Source: Pseudomonas sp. DG56-2 (lineage in GTDB: Bacteria > Pseudomonadota > Gammaproteobacteria > Pseudomonadales > Pseudomonadaceae). From it: a stretch of DNA of 64,000 bases. Positions 53,168-62,328 of the stretch are shown here, piece by piece. The position numbers and the translations under genes were made by a program. Location: NCBI RefSeq assembly GCF_004803755.1, contig NZ_CP032311.1, forward strand, positions 3,178,501-3,242,500, written 5' to 3'. The notes under the pieces were generated by a model. The model was not told the DNA's origin. It made no database searches and saw nothing but the letters and a program-made list of their open reading frames with translations. The stretch's first letter is position 1. Every line of letters starts with the position of its first letter.

Positions 53168-54420
53168 GCGAATACACCCCTCTGCTGATTATCGGCGCCG
53201 GCCCTGCCGGTTTGGCGGCCGCCTTGGCCGCCGCGTCTACCACCGCACGCATCGTGCTGCTTGACGACAACCCGCTTCCGGGCGGGCAAATCTGGCGCGA
53301 CGGTCCGCACGCCAAGGTTCCCGCCCAGGCGCGTCAACTGCGTGAACGCGTATTGGCCTGTACCAATGTGCGCTACCACAGCGGTACACGGGTAATTGCC
53401 TGCCCCGGCCCGAAGACCCTGCTGGTTGAGGATGCAGAGCGTGGTTGGCAGATTCGTTACGACAAACTGATCCTCTGCACCGGCGCTCGCGAATTGCTCC
53501 TGCCCTTCCCCGGCTGGACGCTGCCCGGTGTCACCGGTGCCGGTGGTTTGCAAGCGCTGATCAAAGCTGGCTTGCCGGTGCGCGACCAGCGCCTGGTGAT
53601 CGCTGGGAGCGGGCCATTGCTGTTGGCCAGCGCTGCGACAGCCAAAGACAACGGCGCCAAGCTGCTGGCCATTGCCGAGCAGGCATCGCTGGCAGCAGTT
53701 GCCGGCTTTGCCGCGCAATTGCCGCGCTGGCCGCACAAGTTGCTGCAATCCTTCACCCTGTTCGACCGCAGTTACCGTACGGGCAGCCATGTGCTTGCTG
53801 CCTTGGGCAGCGATCGCCTGGAAGGTGTGCGTCTGAAGCAAAACGGCAAAATCGTGGAAGTAGCCTGCGATAGACTCGCCTGCGGCTTCGGTCTGATTGC
53901 CAATAGCCAACTAGGTCAAGCCTTGGGCTGTGAAGTGCGCCAGCAAGCAATAGCCGTGAACACCTGGCAAGCCACCTCACAACCCGACATTTACGCCGCG
54001 GGCGAATGCACCGGTTTCGGTGGCAGTGAACGGGCCCTGGTCGAGGGTGCCATTGCCGGCCATGCGGCGGTTGGTGACCGTCCGGCGGCGCAGGCATTGT
54101 TGTCTCGCCGCGCGCGCTGGCATGGTTTTGCTGCAGCCTTGAACAAAGCCTTCGCCCTCGACCCGACGCTGAAGTCGCTGGCCAGCGCCGACACCCTGGT
54201 GTGCCGCTGCGAGGACGTGCCTTACGCGGCCCTTGTCGGGCATGCCAACTGGCGTGAAGCCAAACTGGCCAGCCGCTGCGGCATGGGCGCCTGCCAAGGT
54301 CGAGTATGCGGTGCGGCCGCCGAATACCTGTTCGGTTGGCAGCCTTCGGCACCCCGCCCACCGTTCAGCCCGGCGCGCATCGAGACCTTGCTGTGCCTGG
54401 ACGAAACGCCCGGTGCTTGA
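53164..54420 (+). CDS. D-hydroxyproline dehydrogenase, FAD/[2Fe-2S] oxidoreductase subunit
   Basis: 418 residues. N-terminal FAD-dinucleotide motif LLIIGAGPAGLAAALAAAS, a second Rossmann motif RLVIAGSGPLLLASAATAKDNGAKL for NAD(P) or electron transfer (about 145-170), and a C-terminal BFD-like [2Fe-2S] segment CRCEDVPYAALVG ... CGMGACQGRVCG. It is the alpha-like subunit of heteromeric D-amino-acid dehydrogenases. Electrons probably pass from the DAO-type subunit through these centres to the respiratory chain. Confidence 0.9.
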   Translation: MSEYTPLLIIGAGPAGLAAALAAASTTARIVLLDDNPLPGGQIWRDGPHAKVPAQARQLRERVLACTNVRYHSGTRVIACPGPKTLLVEDAERGWQIRYDKLILCTGARELLLPFPGWTLPGVTGAGGLQALIKAGLPVRDQRLVIAGSGPLLLASAATAKDNGAKLLAIAEQASLAAVAGFAAQLPRWPHKLLQSFTLFDRSYRTGSHVLAALGSDRLEGVRLKQNGKIVEVACDRLACGFGLIANSQLGQALGCEVRQQAIAVNTWQATSQPDIYAAGECTGFGGSERALVEGAIAGHAAVGDRPAAQALLSRRARWHGFAAALNKAFALDPTLKSLASADTLVCRCEDVPYAALVGHANWREAKLASRCGMGACQGRVCGAAAEYLFGWQPSAPRPPFSPARIETLLCLDETPGA

Positions 54421-54476
54421 GGTAAATAGCGGGGGCGCACTATGATCCCGACGGTCGCCCACGGACCGTCAGCGCC

Positions 54477-55226
54477 ATGCACGCCACACTCAACAGCCTC
54501 GCCCCCTGCGATTTGCCTACGTTGCTCGACAGCCTACAGCCCATTGCGCCCCTGCTCGATACGCTGAACGACGTGGTGTTCTTCATCAAGGACCTGCAAG
54601 CGCGCTACGTTTTCGTCAACCAGACCCTGGCACGCCGTTGCGGGCGCAAACACAGCGATGACCTACTCGGACTGACCGCCGAAAATGTCTTCCCCGAGCG
54701 CTTCGGGCCTCTGTATACCGAACAAGATCGGCGAGTATTGAGCAGTGGCCGGGAGTTGGCCGACCAGCTTGAGCTGCACCTGTATTTCGGCAACCAGTCG
54801 ATCTGGTGCCTGACCCACAAACGCCCGCTCAAGGATGCCCAAGGCAATGTCGTGGGGCTGGCCGGTATCTCCCGCGACTTGCAGTTACCACAATCCAACC
54901 ACCCGGCGTTCCAGAAGCTCGCCGCCGTCGATGCGCACATTCGTCACCATTTCACCCGCCCGATCAGTCTCGCCGAACTGACCGCAATCGCCGGGCTTTC
55001 CGTGGCGCAACTGGAGCGTCACTGTAAACGCATCTTCCAGCTCACGCCGCGTCAGTTGATCCACAAGGCACGGCTGGAAGAAGCCTCACGCTTGCTGCAA
55101 GACCCCGAGTTGCCCATTACCGAAATCGCTTTGCGCTGCGGTTACACCGACCACAGTGCCTTCAGCCGCCAATTCCGCGCGCTCACCGGCCTTTCGCCGA
55201 GCCAGTACCGCGACGGCCAACGCTGA
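54477..55226 (+). CDS. AraC-family regulator with PAS domain (LhpR-like)
   Basis: 249 residues. A PAS domain (about 22-130, VVFFIKDLQARYVFVNQTLARRCGRK) precedes an AraC/XylS DNA-binding domain (about 150-249, with LAELTAIAGLSVAQLERHCKRIFQ and TEIALRCGYTDHSAFSRQFRALTGLSPSQYR). An AraC-type activator also sits within the hydroxyproline cluster of Pseudomonas aeruginosa. It likely activates the adjacent genes in response to hydroxyproline or an intermediate. Confidence 0.85.
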   Translation: MHATLNSLAPCDLPTLLDSLQPIAPLLDTLNDVVFFIKDLQARYVFVNQTLARRCGRKHSDDLLGLTAENVFPERFGPLYTEQDRRVLSSGRELADQLELHLYFGNQSIWCLTHKRPLKDAQGNVVGLAGISRDLQLPQSNHPAFQKLAAVDAHIRHHFTRPISLAELTAIAGLSVAQLERHCKRIFQLTPRQLIHKARLEEASRLLQDPELPITEIALRCGYTDHSAFSRQFRALTGLSPSQYRDGQR

Positions 55227-55406
55227 GTGTTCCTAAATGGGGCGCCGCGTAAGGGCGGTGCTCCCATACGTAACACCCGTCCTGCAGCCGACCCGCCGCA
55301 CTGAAACCACCCTACAAAACTCCACTTTCCTACAGGCGCCCTAACTCACGGGCTGCCGGCCAATTGCTGGTTCCGGACAAAAACAGGCACGCCCATTGCT
55401 AAGAAA

Positions 55407-55422
55407 ATATCGTATACGAAAT
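55407..55422. promoter_or_regulatory. GntR/FCD operator before the ABC importer operon
   Basis: ATATCGTATACGAAAT, containing the perfect palindrome TCGTATACGA (55410-55419). The same 16-mer recurs at 61305 before the deaminase gene. A degenerate second dyad (AATACGATATC) follows. It lies 45 bp upstream of the solute-binding-protein start. Confidence 0.75.
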
Positions 55423-55467
55423 TACCAATACGATATCTAACAGCACCCCCCAGACCACGAGGCATCT

Positions 55468-56286
55468 ATGAAAAACCGCACATTTGCCGTAGCCCTCAGC
55501 GCTGTTCTCAGTACTGCCTGTATCGCCAACGCCCAGGCCGACAAGCTCGACGATATTATTGGCTCCGGCAAGCTGCGCTGCGCCGTCACCCTCGACTTTC
55601 CACCGATGGGCTTTCGTGACGAAGCCAACAAGCCAGCCGGCTTTGACGTCGACTATTGCAACGATCTGGCAAAAATCCTCGGTGTCGACGCCGAAGTGGT
55701 CGAGACCCCCTTCCCCGACCGCATCCCTGCACTGATCTCCGGCCGCGCGGACGTTATCGTGGCGTCCACCTCCGACACCCTGGAACGGGCCAAGACCGTT
55801 GGTTTGACCGTGCCGTACTTCGCCTTCCAAATGGTGGTGCTGACCCGCGACAATACCGGCATCAATAGCTTCGACGACCTCAAAGGCAAAGCCTTGGGCA
55901 ATACCAGTGGCACCTATGAAGCCATTGCACTGGAAAAGGACGTGAAGAGCTGGGGTAGTGGCAGCTTCCGTGCCTACCAGTCGCAGAACGACACGCTGCT
56001 GGCGGTCGCCCAAGGTCATATCGACGCCACCGTGGTGACCAACACTGTCGCCGCCGCCACCCTCAAGTCTGGCAAATACAAAAACCTCAAGGTCGCCGGT
56101 AACGCGCCCTACGTGATCGACTACGTATCGCTGGGTGCCAAACGCAATGAGTACGGTCTGTTGCGCTACCTCGACCTGTTCGTCAACCAACAAGTGCGCA
56201 CCGGGCGCTACAAGGAGCTGTTCACCAAGTGGGTGGGGACCGAGATCGCCCCGACCGACCTGACCGTACCGCAGGTCTACTACTGA
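55468..56286 (+). CDS. ABC transporter solute-binding protein (amino-acid type)
   Basis: 272 residues. A signal peptide (about 1-24, MKNRTFAVALSAVLSTACIA with cleavage near ANAQA) and an SBP_bac_3 fold (LRCAVTLDFPPMGFRDEANKPAGFDVDYCNDLAKILG). It is the first gene of a six-gene operon with dehydratase, two permeases and the ATPase. The ligand is probably a hydroxyproline isomer, from context. Confidence 0.9.
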   Translation: MKNRTFAVALSAVLSTACIANAQADKLDDIIGSGKLRCAVTLDFPPMGFRDEANKPAGFDVDYCNDLAKILGVDAEVVETPFPDRIPALISGRADVIVASTSDTLERAKTVGLTVPYFAFQMVVLTRDNTGINSFDDLKGKALGNTSGTYEAIALEKDVKSWGSGSFRAYQSQNDTLLAVAQGHIDATVVTNTVAAATLKSGKYKNLKVAGNAPYVIDYVSLGAKRNEYGLLRYLDLFVNQQVRTGRYKELFTKWVGTEIAPTDLTVPQVYY

Positions 56287-56296
56287 GGTGGGCGGT

Positions 56297-58087
56297 ATGA
56301 TCAGCACACCCAAACCCCTGACCGGGCGCTGCCTGGTCGAGGGCGCGGCCCAGGGTGAACTGTTGTTCGCCGATACCGGGCTGAGCTTCTGGGGCGGGGT
56401 CGACCCGTTCAGCGGCGAAGTGATCGATCGTCATCATCCGCTCAGCGGCCAGTGCATTGCCGGACGCGTGCTGGCGATTCCCAGCGGACGTGGCTCCTGC
56501 ACCGGCAGCAGTGTGATGATGGAACTGATCAGCAACGGCCACGCACCGGCAGCATTGGTGCTGGCCGAAGCCGACGAGATCCTGACCCTCGGGGTGCTGG
56601 TCGCCCAGACCCTGTTCGAGCGCTCCCTGCCGGTGCTGTGCATCGGCAGGGAGGCGTTCGCCGAATTGTCCGGGGCAGGTTTTGCCCGGCTCGAAGGACG
56701 ACACCTTGAGCTCTTTACCCTGGCGCCTGCCGATCACTGGCAGGCCCCGGCGTTCTGCCCTGGCGCCGAGGCTTTCAATACCTTCAGCAGCAACCTGAAC
56801 CTGGCACCGAGCGACCGCGCATTGCTCGACGGCACTCACGGCAAGGCCGCGCAGATTGCGATGCAGATTGTCCTGCGCATGGCCGAGCTGCAAGGCGCCG
56901 AGCAACTGCTGGACGTGACCCAGGCACACATAGACGGCTGTATTTACACCGGTCCGGCGAGCCTGCGCTTTGCCCAACAGCTGGTGCAATGGGGCGCGAA
57001 GGTGCGCGTGCCGACCACACTCAATTCCATTTCGGTAGACCAGCGCCGCTGGCGCGAATTGGGCATCGACCCAGCACTCGGCGAGCCCGCCAGTGCCCTG
57101 GGCGAGGCGTATATGGCCATGGGCGCGCAGTTAAGCTTCACCTGCGCGCCCTACCTGCTGGACAGTGCACCGACGCTGGGCGAACAGATCGTCTGGGCCG
57201 AGTCCAACGCAGTGGTCTATGCCAACAGCGTTCTGGGCGCGCGCACACTGAAGTACCCCGACTACCTCGATATCTGCATCGCCTTGACCGGTCGCGCACC
57301 GAGCATTGGTTGTCACCTGGACGAGCAACGCAAGGCGCAGCTGATTGTCGAGCTGCCGGCACTGGGCACCCTGGATGACAGTTTCTACCCGCTGCTCGGC
57401 TACCACATCGGTGCGCTATCGGGCTCTCGGATTCCGCTGGTGCGTGGGTTGGAACAGGCCCACCCCAGCCTCGACGATCTCAAGGCCTTTGGGGCAGCCT
57501 TCGCCACCACCTCCGCGGCCCCCTTGTTCCACATTGCCGGGGTTACACCCGAGGCACTGGACCCCACGCAAGTACTCGAGCCCGGCGCCCACTTACCTTG
57601 CGAGCGCCTGCAACTGAGCGACCTGCTGCACAGCTGGCGCGAGCTCAACAGCGCCCGCGAGCCCCGAGTCGATGTGGTGTCGCTGGGCAATCCGCACTTT
57701 TCCTTCAGCGAGTTCGCGGCGCTGGATCGTTTGTGCCAGGGCCGCAGCAAACATCCGCAAGTGGTGCTGGCGATCACCTGTGGCCGTGCGGTGCTGGAAC
57801 AGGCGCGTGCTGCCGGGCATATCGACGGGCTCGAACGCTTCGGCGTAACCCTGGTTACCGATACCTGCTGGTGCATGCTGGGAGAGCCGGTAATCCCGCC
57901 CAGCGCACGCACGCTGATGACCAACTCCGGCAAATACGCCCACTACGGGCCAGGCCTGGCCGGCCGCCCGGTGCATTTTGCCAGCCTTGGCGAATGCGTG
58001 GAGTCGGCCTGCAGCGGCGTGGCCAGCGGACGGCTACCGACCTGGCTGCAACCCGCTGCATTCAAGGAGAGTCCCGCGCATGTTTGA
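56297..58087 (+). CDS. Aconitase X-type cis-3-hydroxy-L-proline dehydratase
   Basis: 596 residues, AcnX type I: a small swivelling domain (about 1-140) fused ahead of the large domain. Iron-sulfur ligand candidates include DGCIYTG, ITCGRAVLEQARAAG and TDTCWCMLGEPVIPP, and SGRGSCTGSSVMMELI marks the substrate-binding loop in the small domain. AcnX proteins of this form dehydrate cis-3-hydroxy-L-proline to delta1-pyrroline-2-carboxylate. The ATG at 56297 has GAGG 8 bases upstream. It lies 10 bp after the solute-binding-protein stop and overlaps the permease start by 8 bp. Confidence 0.88.
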   Translation: MISTPKPLTGRCLVEGAAQGELLFADTGLSFWGGVDPFSGEVIDRHHPLSGQCIAGRVLAIPSGRGSCTGSSVMMELISNGHAPAALVLAEADEILTLGVLVAQTLFERSLPVLCIGREAFAELSGAGFARLEGRHLELFTLAPADHWQAPAFCPGAEAFNTFSSNLNLAPSDRALLDGTHGKAAQIAMQIVLRMAELQGAEQLLDVTQAHIDGCIYTGPASLRFAQQLVQWGAKVRVPTTLNSISVDQRRWRELGIDPALGEPASALGEAYMAMGAQLSFTCAPYLLDSAPTLGEQIVWAESNAVVYANSVLGARTLKYPDYLDICIALTGRAPSIGCHLDEQRKAQLIVELPALGTLDDSFYPLLGYHIGALSGSRIPLVRGLEQAHPSLDDLKAFGAAFATTSAAPLFHIAGVTPEALDPTQVLEPGAHLPCERLQLSDLLHSWRELNSAREPRVDVVSLGNPHFSFSEFAALDRLCQGRSKHPQVVLAITCGRAVLEQARAAGHIDGLERFGVTLVTDTCWCMLGEPVIPPSARTLMTNSGKYAHYGPGLAGRPVHFASLGECVESACSGVASGRLPTWLQPAAFKESPAHV

Positions 58088-58745
58088 TTATACCTTCCAA
58101 TGGCGCGCAGCCCTGCGCGCCCTTCCGGACATGCTTGCCGGCGCCTGGGTGACCTTCGAGACCGCGGCCCTGTCGATGATCCTCGGTGTGCTCATCGCCC
58201 TGGCCCTGACTGTGATGCGCCAAGGTAAGCAACCGCTGCTGCGCGGCTTTGCCAACACCTGGGTATCCATCGCCCGTAACACGCCGTCGTTGTTCCAGAT
58301 CTACATCCTGTACTTCGGCCTCGGTTCGATGGGCATGCACGTCAGCTCCTGGATCGCCCTGTTGGCCGGGATCACCTTCAACAACGCAGGCTACCTGGCA
58401 GAGAACTTTCGCGGCGGTCTCAAGGCGGTGCCGACCACGCAAATGCGCGCAGCGCGCTCGCTGGGCATGAGCGCCTTCCAGGCTTACCGGATGATCATCA
58501 TTCCGCAGCTGTTGCGCGTGGTGTTCTACCCGTTGACCAACCAAATGGTCTGGGCGGTGCTGATGACCTCACTGGGGGTGATCGTGGGCCTGAACAACGA
58601 CCTGACCGGCGTGACCCAGGATTACAACGTCAAGACCTTCCGCACCTTCGAATATTTCGCCCTGGCGGCGGCGCTCTACTACGTGATCGCCAAGGCGATT
58701 GTCGCAGTCGCGCGGCTGATGGCCTGGCGGCTGTTCCGCTACTGA
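58080..58745 (+). CDS. ABC transporter permease 1 (amino-acid type)
   Basis: 221 residues with about five transmembrane segments. The HisM/GlnP-type EAA loop is ENFRGGLKAVPTTQMRAARSLGMSAFQAYRMIIIPQ. The ATG at 58080 overlaps the dehydratase stop. It pairs with the permease immediately downstream to form the membrane channel of the importer. Confidence 0.9.
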   Translation: MFDYTFQWRAALRALPDMLAGAWVTFETAALSMILGVLIALALTVMRQGKQPLLRGFANTWVSIARNTPSLFQIYILYFGLGSMGMHVSSWIALLAGITFNNAGYLAENFRGGLKAVPTTQMRAARSLGMSAFQAYRMIIIPQLLRVVFYPLTNQMVWAVLMTSLGVIVGLNNDLTGVTQDYNVKTFRTFEYFALAAALYYVIAKAIVAVARLMAWRLFRY

Positions 58746-58755
58746 GGAGCTCGAC

Positions 58756-59406
58756 ATGTTTTCCACCGGTTTTACCTGGAACGACTTCATGTTCCTCCTC
58801 GAAGGGGCGTGGATCACCTTGCAACTGACCTTCTGGGCCATTCTGATCGGCACCATCGCGGGCTTGCTGTTCGGCCTGGCGCGTGCCTTGTGGCCGCGCC
58901 TGAGCCTGCCGCTCGCTTGGGTACTGGATGTGTTTCGCAGCGTACCGCTGTTGATCCAGTTCGTGCTGTTCAACTCGTTCAAGAGCATCGTCGGACTGGA
59001 CATCAGTGCCTTCAGTGTCGGCTGCATCGTGCTGGGCGTGTACACCGCCGCTTACTTCACCGAAATCGTTCGGGGTGGCGTGCTCTCGGTAGCGTTGAGC
59101 GTGCGCCGCGCCAGCCGTTCGCTGGGCATGAGCTACCTGCAGGACCTGCGCTGGATCGTTCTGCCAATGGCAACCCGGGTGGCGTTTCCCGGCTGGCTGA
59201 ACCTGGTACTGGGGGTGATGAAAGACACTGCACTGGTGATGTGGATCGGCATCGTCGAACTGCTGCGCGCCTCGCAAACCATCGTTACACGGATTCAGGA
59301 ACCCCTGCTGGTGCTGTGCATCGCGGGCCTCATCTACTACGTCATGAGCCTGGTGGTTGCCCGTTTGGGCGCCCGCCTGGAAACAAGGTGGCAAGAAAAT
59401 GATTGA
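58756..59406 (+). CDS. ABC transporter permease 2 (amino-acid type)
   Basis: 216 residues with about five transmembrane segments and the EAA loop EIVRGGVLSVALSVRRASRSLGMSYLQDLRWIVLP. GAGGAG lies before the start, 10 bp after permease 1. Its stop overlaps the ATPase start. Confidence 0.9.
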   Translation: MFSTGFTWNDFMFLLEGAWITLQLTFWAILIGTIAGLLFGLARALWPRLSLPLAWVLDVFRSVPLLIQFVLFNSFKSIVGLDISAFSVGCIVLGVYTAAYFTEIVRGGVLSVALSVRRASRSLGMSYLQDLRWIVLPMATRVAFPGWLNLVLGVMKDTALVMWIGIVELLRASQTIVTRIQEPLLVLCIAGLIYYVMSLVVARLGARLETRWQEND

Positions 59407-60121
59407 GATCCAGAACGTACATAAATCCTTCGGCAACCTTGAAGTGGTCAAGGGTGTGAGCCTGACCGTGGACAAAGGCGAAGTGGTGTCGATCATCGGC
59501 GGCTCCGGCTCGGGTAAATCGACCTTGCTGATGTGCATCAACGGCCTGGAGCCAATCCAGAAAGGCAGCATTCGCGTCGATGGCATCGAGGTGCACAACC
59601 GCGCCACGGACCTGAACCGCCTGCGGCAGAAGATCGGCATCGTCTTCCAGCAATGGAACGCCTTTCCGCACCTGACCGTTCTGGAGAACGTGATGCTCGC
59701 GCCGCGCAAGGTGCTGGGCAAAAGCAAGGAGCAAGCTGAAGAGCTGGCCGTCAAGCAACTGACCCACGTGGGACTGGGCGACAAGCTCAAGACCTTCCCC
59801 GGCAAATTGTCCGGGGGCCAGCAGCAGCGCATGGCGATTGCCCGGGCGCTGGCCATGTCGCCGGACTACATGCTCTTCGACGAAGCCACCTCGGCGCTCG
59901 ACCCGCAACTGGTGGGTGAGGTACTGGACACCATGCGCATGTTGGCCGAAGACGGCATGACCATGGTGCTGGTCACCCACGAGATACGTTTTGCCCGGGA
60001 TGTCTCGGACCGGGTGGCGTTTTTCCGTAACGGCCTGGTGCATGAGATCGGCTCGCCGGAGCAAGTGATCGGCAACCCGACGCAGCCTGAGACCGCGGCT
60101 TTCCTGAAGTCGGTGAAATAG
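59399..60121 (+). CDS. ABC transporter ATP-binding protein (amino-acid type)
   Basis: 240 residues. Walker A GGSGSGKSTLL (about 34-44), Q-loop FQQWNAFPHLTV, signature LSGGQQQRMAIARALAM, Walker B YMLFDEATSALDP and the H-loop in LVTHEIRFA. The ATG at 59399 is chosen because the ATPase family begins MIEIQNVHKSFG; upstream in-frame sequence belongs to the permease. It energises the importer encoded just upstream. Confidence 0.93.
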   Translation: MIEIQNVHKSFGNLEVVKGVSLTVDKGEVVSIIGGSGSGKSTLLMCINGLEPIQKGSIRVDGIEVHNRATDLNRLRQKIGIVFQQWNAFPHLTVLENVMLAPRKVLGKSKEQAEELAVKQLTHVGLGDKLKTFPGKLSGGQQQRMAIARALAMSPDYMLFDEATSALDPQLVGEVLDTMRMLAEDGMTMVLVTHEIRFARDVSDRVAFFRNGLVHEIGSPEQVIGNPTQPETAAFLKSVK

Positions 60122-60132
60122 CAGCATCCACA

Positions 60133-60154
60133 ACGGTGGGATCAACCCCACCGT
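60133..60154. terminator. Intra-operon hairpin
   Basis: ACGGTGGG (60133-60140) and CCCACCGT (60147-60154) form a perfect 8-bp stem with a 6-base loop, 36 bases before the next gene. Without a T-run it is more likely an mRNA processing or stabilising hairpin than a terminator. Confidence 0.5.
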
Positions 60155-60190
60155 CACGAAGGCGGTACTCAACATAAGGACCTTCCCCGA

Positions 60191-61219
60191 ATGCGCTCTT
60201 CGAAGATCATCCACATCGTCAGTTGCCACGCCGAAGGAGAAGTCGGCGACGTCATCGTCGGCGGCGTCGCCCCACCTCCTGGCGCTACGGTCTGGGAACA
60301 GTCGCGCTGGATCGCCCGCGACGAGACCCTGCGCAACTTCGTCCTCAACGAACCCCGCGGCGGCGTGTTCCGCCACGTCAACCTGCTGGTGCCGCCCAAG
60401 GATCCACGCGCGCAGATGGCCTGGATCATCATGGAACCGGCGGACACCCCACCCATGTCCGGCTCGAACTCGCTGTGCGTGTCCACGGTGTTGCTCGACA
60501 GCGGCATCCTGCCGATGACCGAACCTGAAACCCGCCTGGTCCTGGAAGCACCCGGCGGTCTGATCGAAGCCGTCGCGCAATGTCGCGACGGCAAGGTGCA
60601 GCGGGTCGAGGTGAAAAACGTGCCCTCCTTCGCTGATCGCCTGGATGCCTGGATCGAAGTCGAAGGCCATGGCTCACTGCAGGTCGACACCGCTTATGGC
60701 GGCGACAGTTTCGCCATTGCCGATGCCCGCCAATTGGGCTTTGCCATACGCCCCGACGAAGCGAAGGACATCGTCGAGATCGGGCTGAAGATCACCCGCG
60801 CCGCCAATGAACAGTTGGGCTTTCGTCACCCGACGAACCCGGATTGGTCGCACTTATCCTTCTGTCAGATCGCCGCCCCCATTGAGTACGAGAACGGCAT
60901 TGCCACCGGCGCCAACGCAGTGGTTATCCGTCCCGGCAAGATCGACCGCTCGCCCTGCGGCACCGGCTGTTCGGCGCGCATGGCAGTGATGCAGGCCAAA
61001 GGCTTGCTGAAGGTGGGTGACCGTTTTATCGGCCGTTCGATCATCGGTTCGCAATTCGATTGCCGCATCGAGTCGCAAACACAAATAGACGGTCGCCCGG
61101 CCATCTATCCGTGTATTTCCGGGCGAGCCTGGATCACCGGTACCCATCAATTGATGCTCGACCCAAGCGACCCTTGGCCGCAAGGCTACCGACTGTCGGA
61201 CACATGGCCCGGCGCATGA
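60191..61219 (+). CDS. Proline racemase-family 3-hydroxyproline epimerase/dehydratase
   Basis: 342 residues, homologous to the epimerase at 50894 but with altered active-site residues: the first Cys is replaced by Ser in [10 protein letters not shown], while the second remains in [10 protein letters not shown]. In characterised family members the Ser/Cys type has 3-hydroxyproline epimerase and trans-3-hydroxy-L-proline dehydratase activity. It is the last gene of the importer operon, next to the cis-3-hydroxyproline dehydratase, which supports a role with 3-hydroxyprolines. Confidence 0.85.
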   Translation: MRSSKIIHIVSCHAEGEVGDVIVGGVAPPPGATVWEQSRWIARDETLRNFVLNEPRGGVFRHVNLLVPPKDPRAQMAWIIMEPADTPPMSGSNSLCVSTVLLDSGILPMTEPETRLVLEAPGGLIEAVAQCRDGKVQRVEVKNVPSFADRLDAWIEVEGHGSLQVDTAYGGDSFAIADARQLGFAIRPDEAKDIVEIGLKITRAANEQLGFRHPTNPDWSHLSFCQIAAPIEYENGIATGANAVVIRPGKIDRSPCGTGCSARMAVMQAKGLLKVGDRFIGRSIIGSQFDCRIESQTQIDGRPAIYPCISGRAWITGTHQLMLDPSDPWPQGYRLSDTWPGA

Positions 61220-61304
61220 TCGCTAACCCCTTGATTTAAAAACCACCCCTGTAAATCGGTCAGTAATACGCGAAAAAAACCCTGGTCGAATATAGGCACT
61301 TCAA

Positions 61305-61320
61305 ATATCGTATACGAAAT
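61305..61320. promoter_or_regulatory. GntR/FCD operator before the deaminase gene
   Basis: ATATCGTATACGAAAT, identical over 16 bp to the site at 55407, with the perfect palindrome TCGTATACGA at 61308-61317. It lies 23 bp before the ATG of the DapA-family gene. Confidence 0.75.
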
Positions 61321-61343
61321 ACAATAAACAACCGGAGAACATC

Positions 61344-62261
61344 ATGAGCAAGTACGTAAACTGGAGCGGCGTCTTCCCTGCGGTCACCACCCAATTCAAC
61401 GACGACTTCTCGATCAACCTGGAAAAGACCCACGAGGTCATTTCCAACGTGATCCGTGACGGCGTCTCTGGCCTGGTGGTGTGTGGTTCTGTCGGTGAGA
61501 ACACCTCGCTGACCGCCGAAGAAAAAATCGCCGTGACCGAAGTCGCCGTCGATGCCTCGCGTGGCCGGGTTCCGGTGATTTGCGGCGTGGCTGAGTTCAC
61601 CAGCGTGCAAGCTGCCAAAGTCGCCAACGCAGTGCGTCAGGTCGGCGTTGACGGTGTGATGTTGATGCCGGCACTGGTCTACGGCTCGAAACCGTTCGAG
61701 ACCGCCGAGCACTACCGCTACGTGGCCAAGCACACTGACGTGCCGCTGATGGTTTACAACAACCCACCGATCTACAAGAACGACGTCACCCCGGACATCC
61801 TGATTTCCCTGGCCGACTGCGAGAACGTGGTGTGCTTCAAGGACTCCTCGGGCGACACCCGCCGCTTCATCGATGTGCGCAACGAGGTAGGCGACCGGTT
61901 CGTACTGTTTGCCGGCCTGGACGACGTGGTTCTGGAAAGCATTGCCGTGGGCGCCCAGGGCTGGGTGTCGGGCATGTCCAACGTGTTCCCCAAAGAAGGC
62001 GAAACCATCTTCCGCCTGGCCAAGGCCGGACGCTTCGCCGAAGCCATGCCGATCTACGAGTGGCTGATGCCAATCCTGCACCTTGATGCCCGCGCCGACC
62101 TTGTGCAGTGCATCAAGCTCTGTGAAGCGATCGCCGGTCGTGGTAGCGCGCTGACTCGTCCTCCGCGTCTGGCGCTGCCAGACGCTGATCGGGTCTACGT
62201 TGAGCAGATCATGGCCAAAGCCCTGGCCAAGCGTCCGCATCTGCCAGACGTCGGCCTCTGA
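61344..62261 (+). CDS. DapA-family delta1-pyrroline-4-hydroxy-2-carboxylate deaminase
   Basis: 305 residues of the N-acetylneuraminate-lyase/DHDPS superfamily. SVGENTSLTAEEKIAVTEVAV carries the carboxylate-binding loop, Tyr is in VYNNPPIYKNDVTPD (about 136), and the Schiff-base Lys is in VVCFKDSSGD (about 165). In hydroxyproline clusters this family deaminates pyrroline-4-hydroxy-2-carboxylate to 2-oxoglutarate semialdehyde. It has its own promoter with an operator; an intergenic hairpin follows. Confidence 0.87.
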   Translation: MSKYVNWSGVFPAVTTQFNDDFSINLEKTHEVISNVIRDGVSGLVVCGSVGENTSLTAEEKIAVTEVAVDASRGRVPVICGVAEFTSVQAAKVANAVRQVGVDGVMLMPALVYGSKPFETAEHYRYVAKHTDVPLMVYNNPPIYKNDVTPDILISLADCENVVCFKDSSGDTRRFIDVRNEVGDRFVLFAGLDDVVLESIAVGAQGWVSGMSNVFPKEGETIFRLAKAGRFAEAMPIYEWLMPILHLDARADLVQCIKLCEAIAGRGSALTRPPRLALPDADRVYVEQIMAKALAKRPHLPDVGL

Positions 62262-62270
62262 GTGACAACC

Positions 62271-62296
62271 GGGCCGGCTCCCCCAGGAGCCGGCCC
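62271..62296 (+). terminator. Strong hairpin after the deaminase gene
   Basis: GGGCCGGCTCC (62271-62281) and GGAGCCGGCCC (62286-62296) form a perfect 11-bp stem with a 4-base loop, then GCCTGTTTT. It would attenuate read-through into the transporter gene. Confidence 0.75.
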
Positions 62297-62328
62297 GCCT
62301 GTTTTGCGCCCATACAGGAATCCTCAAC

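Noticed and set aside
59342..60670. A 442-codon open frame opposite the ABC ATPase and the proline racemase homologue.
   Set aside because: Antisense shadow; both plus-strand genes carry intact catalytic motifs.
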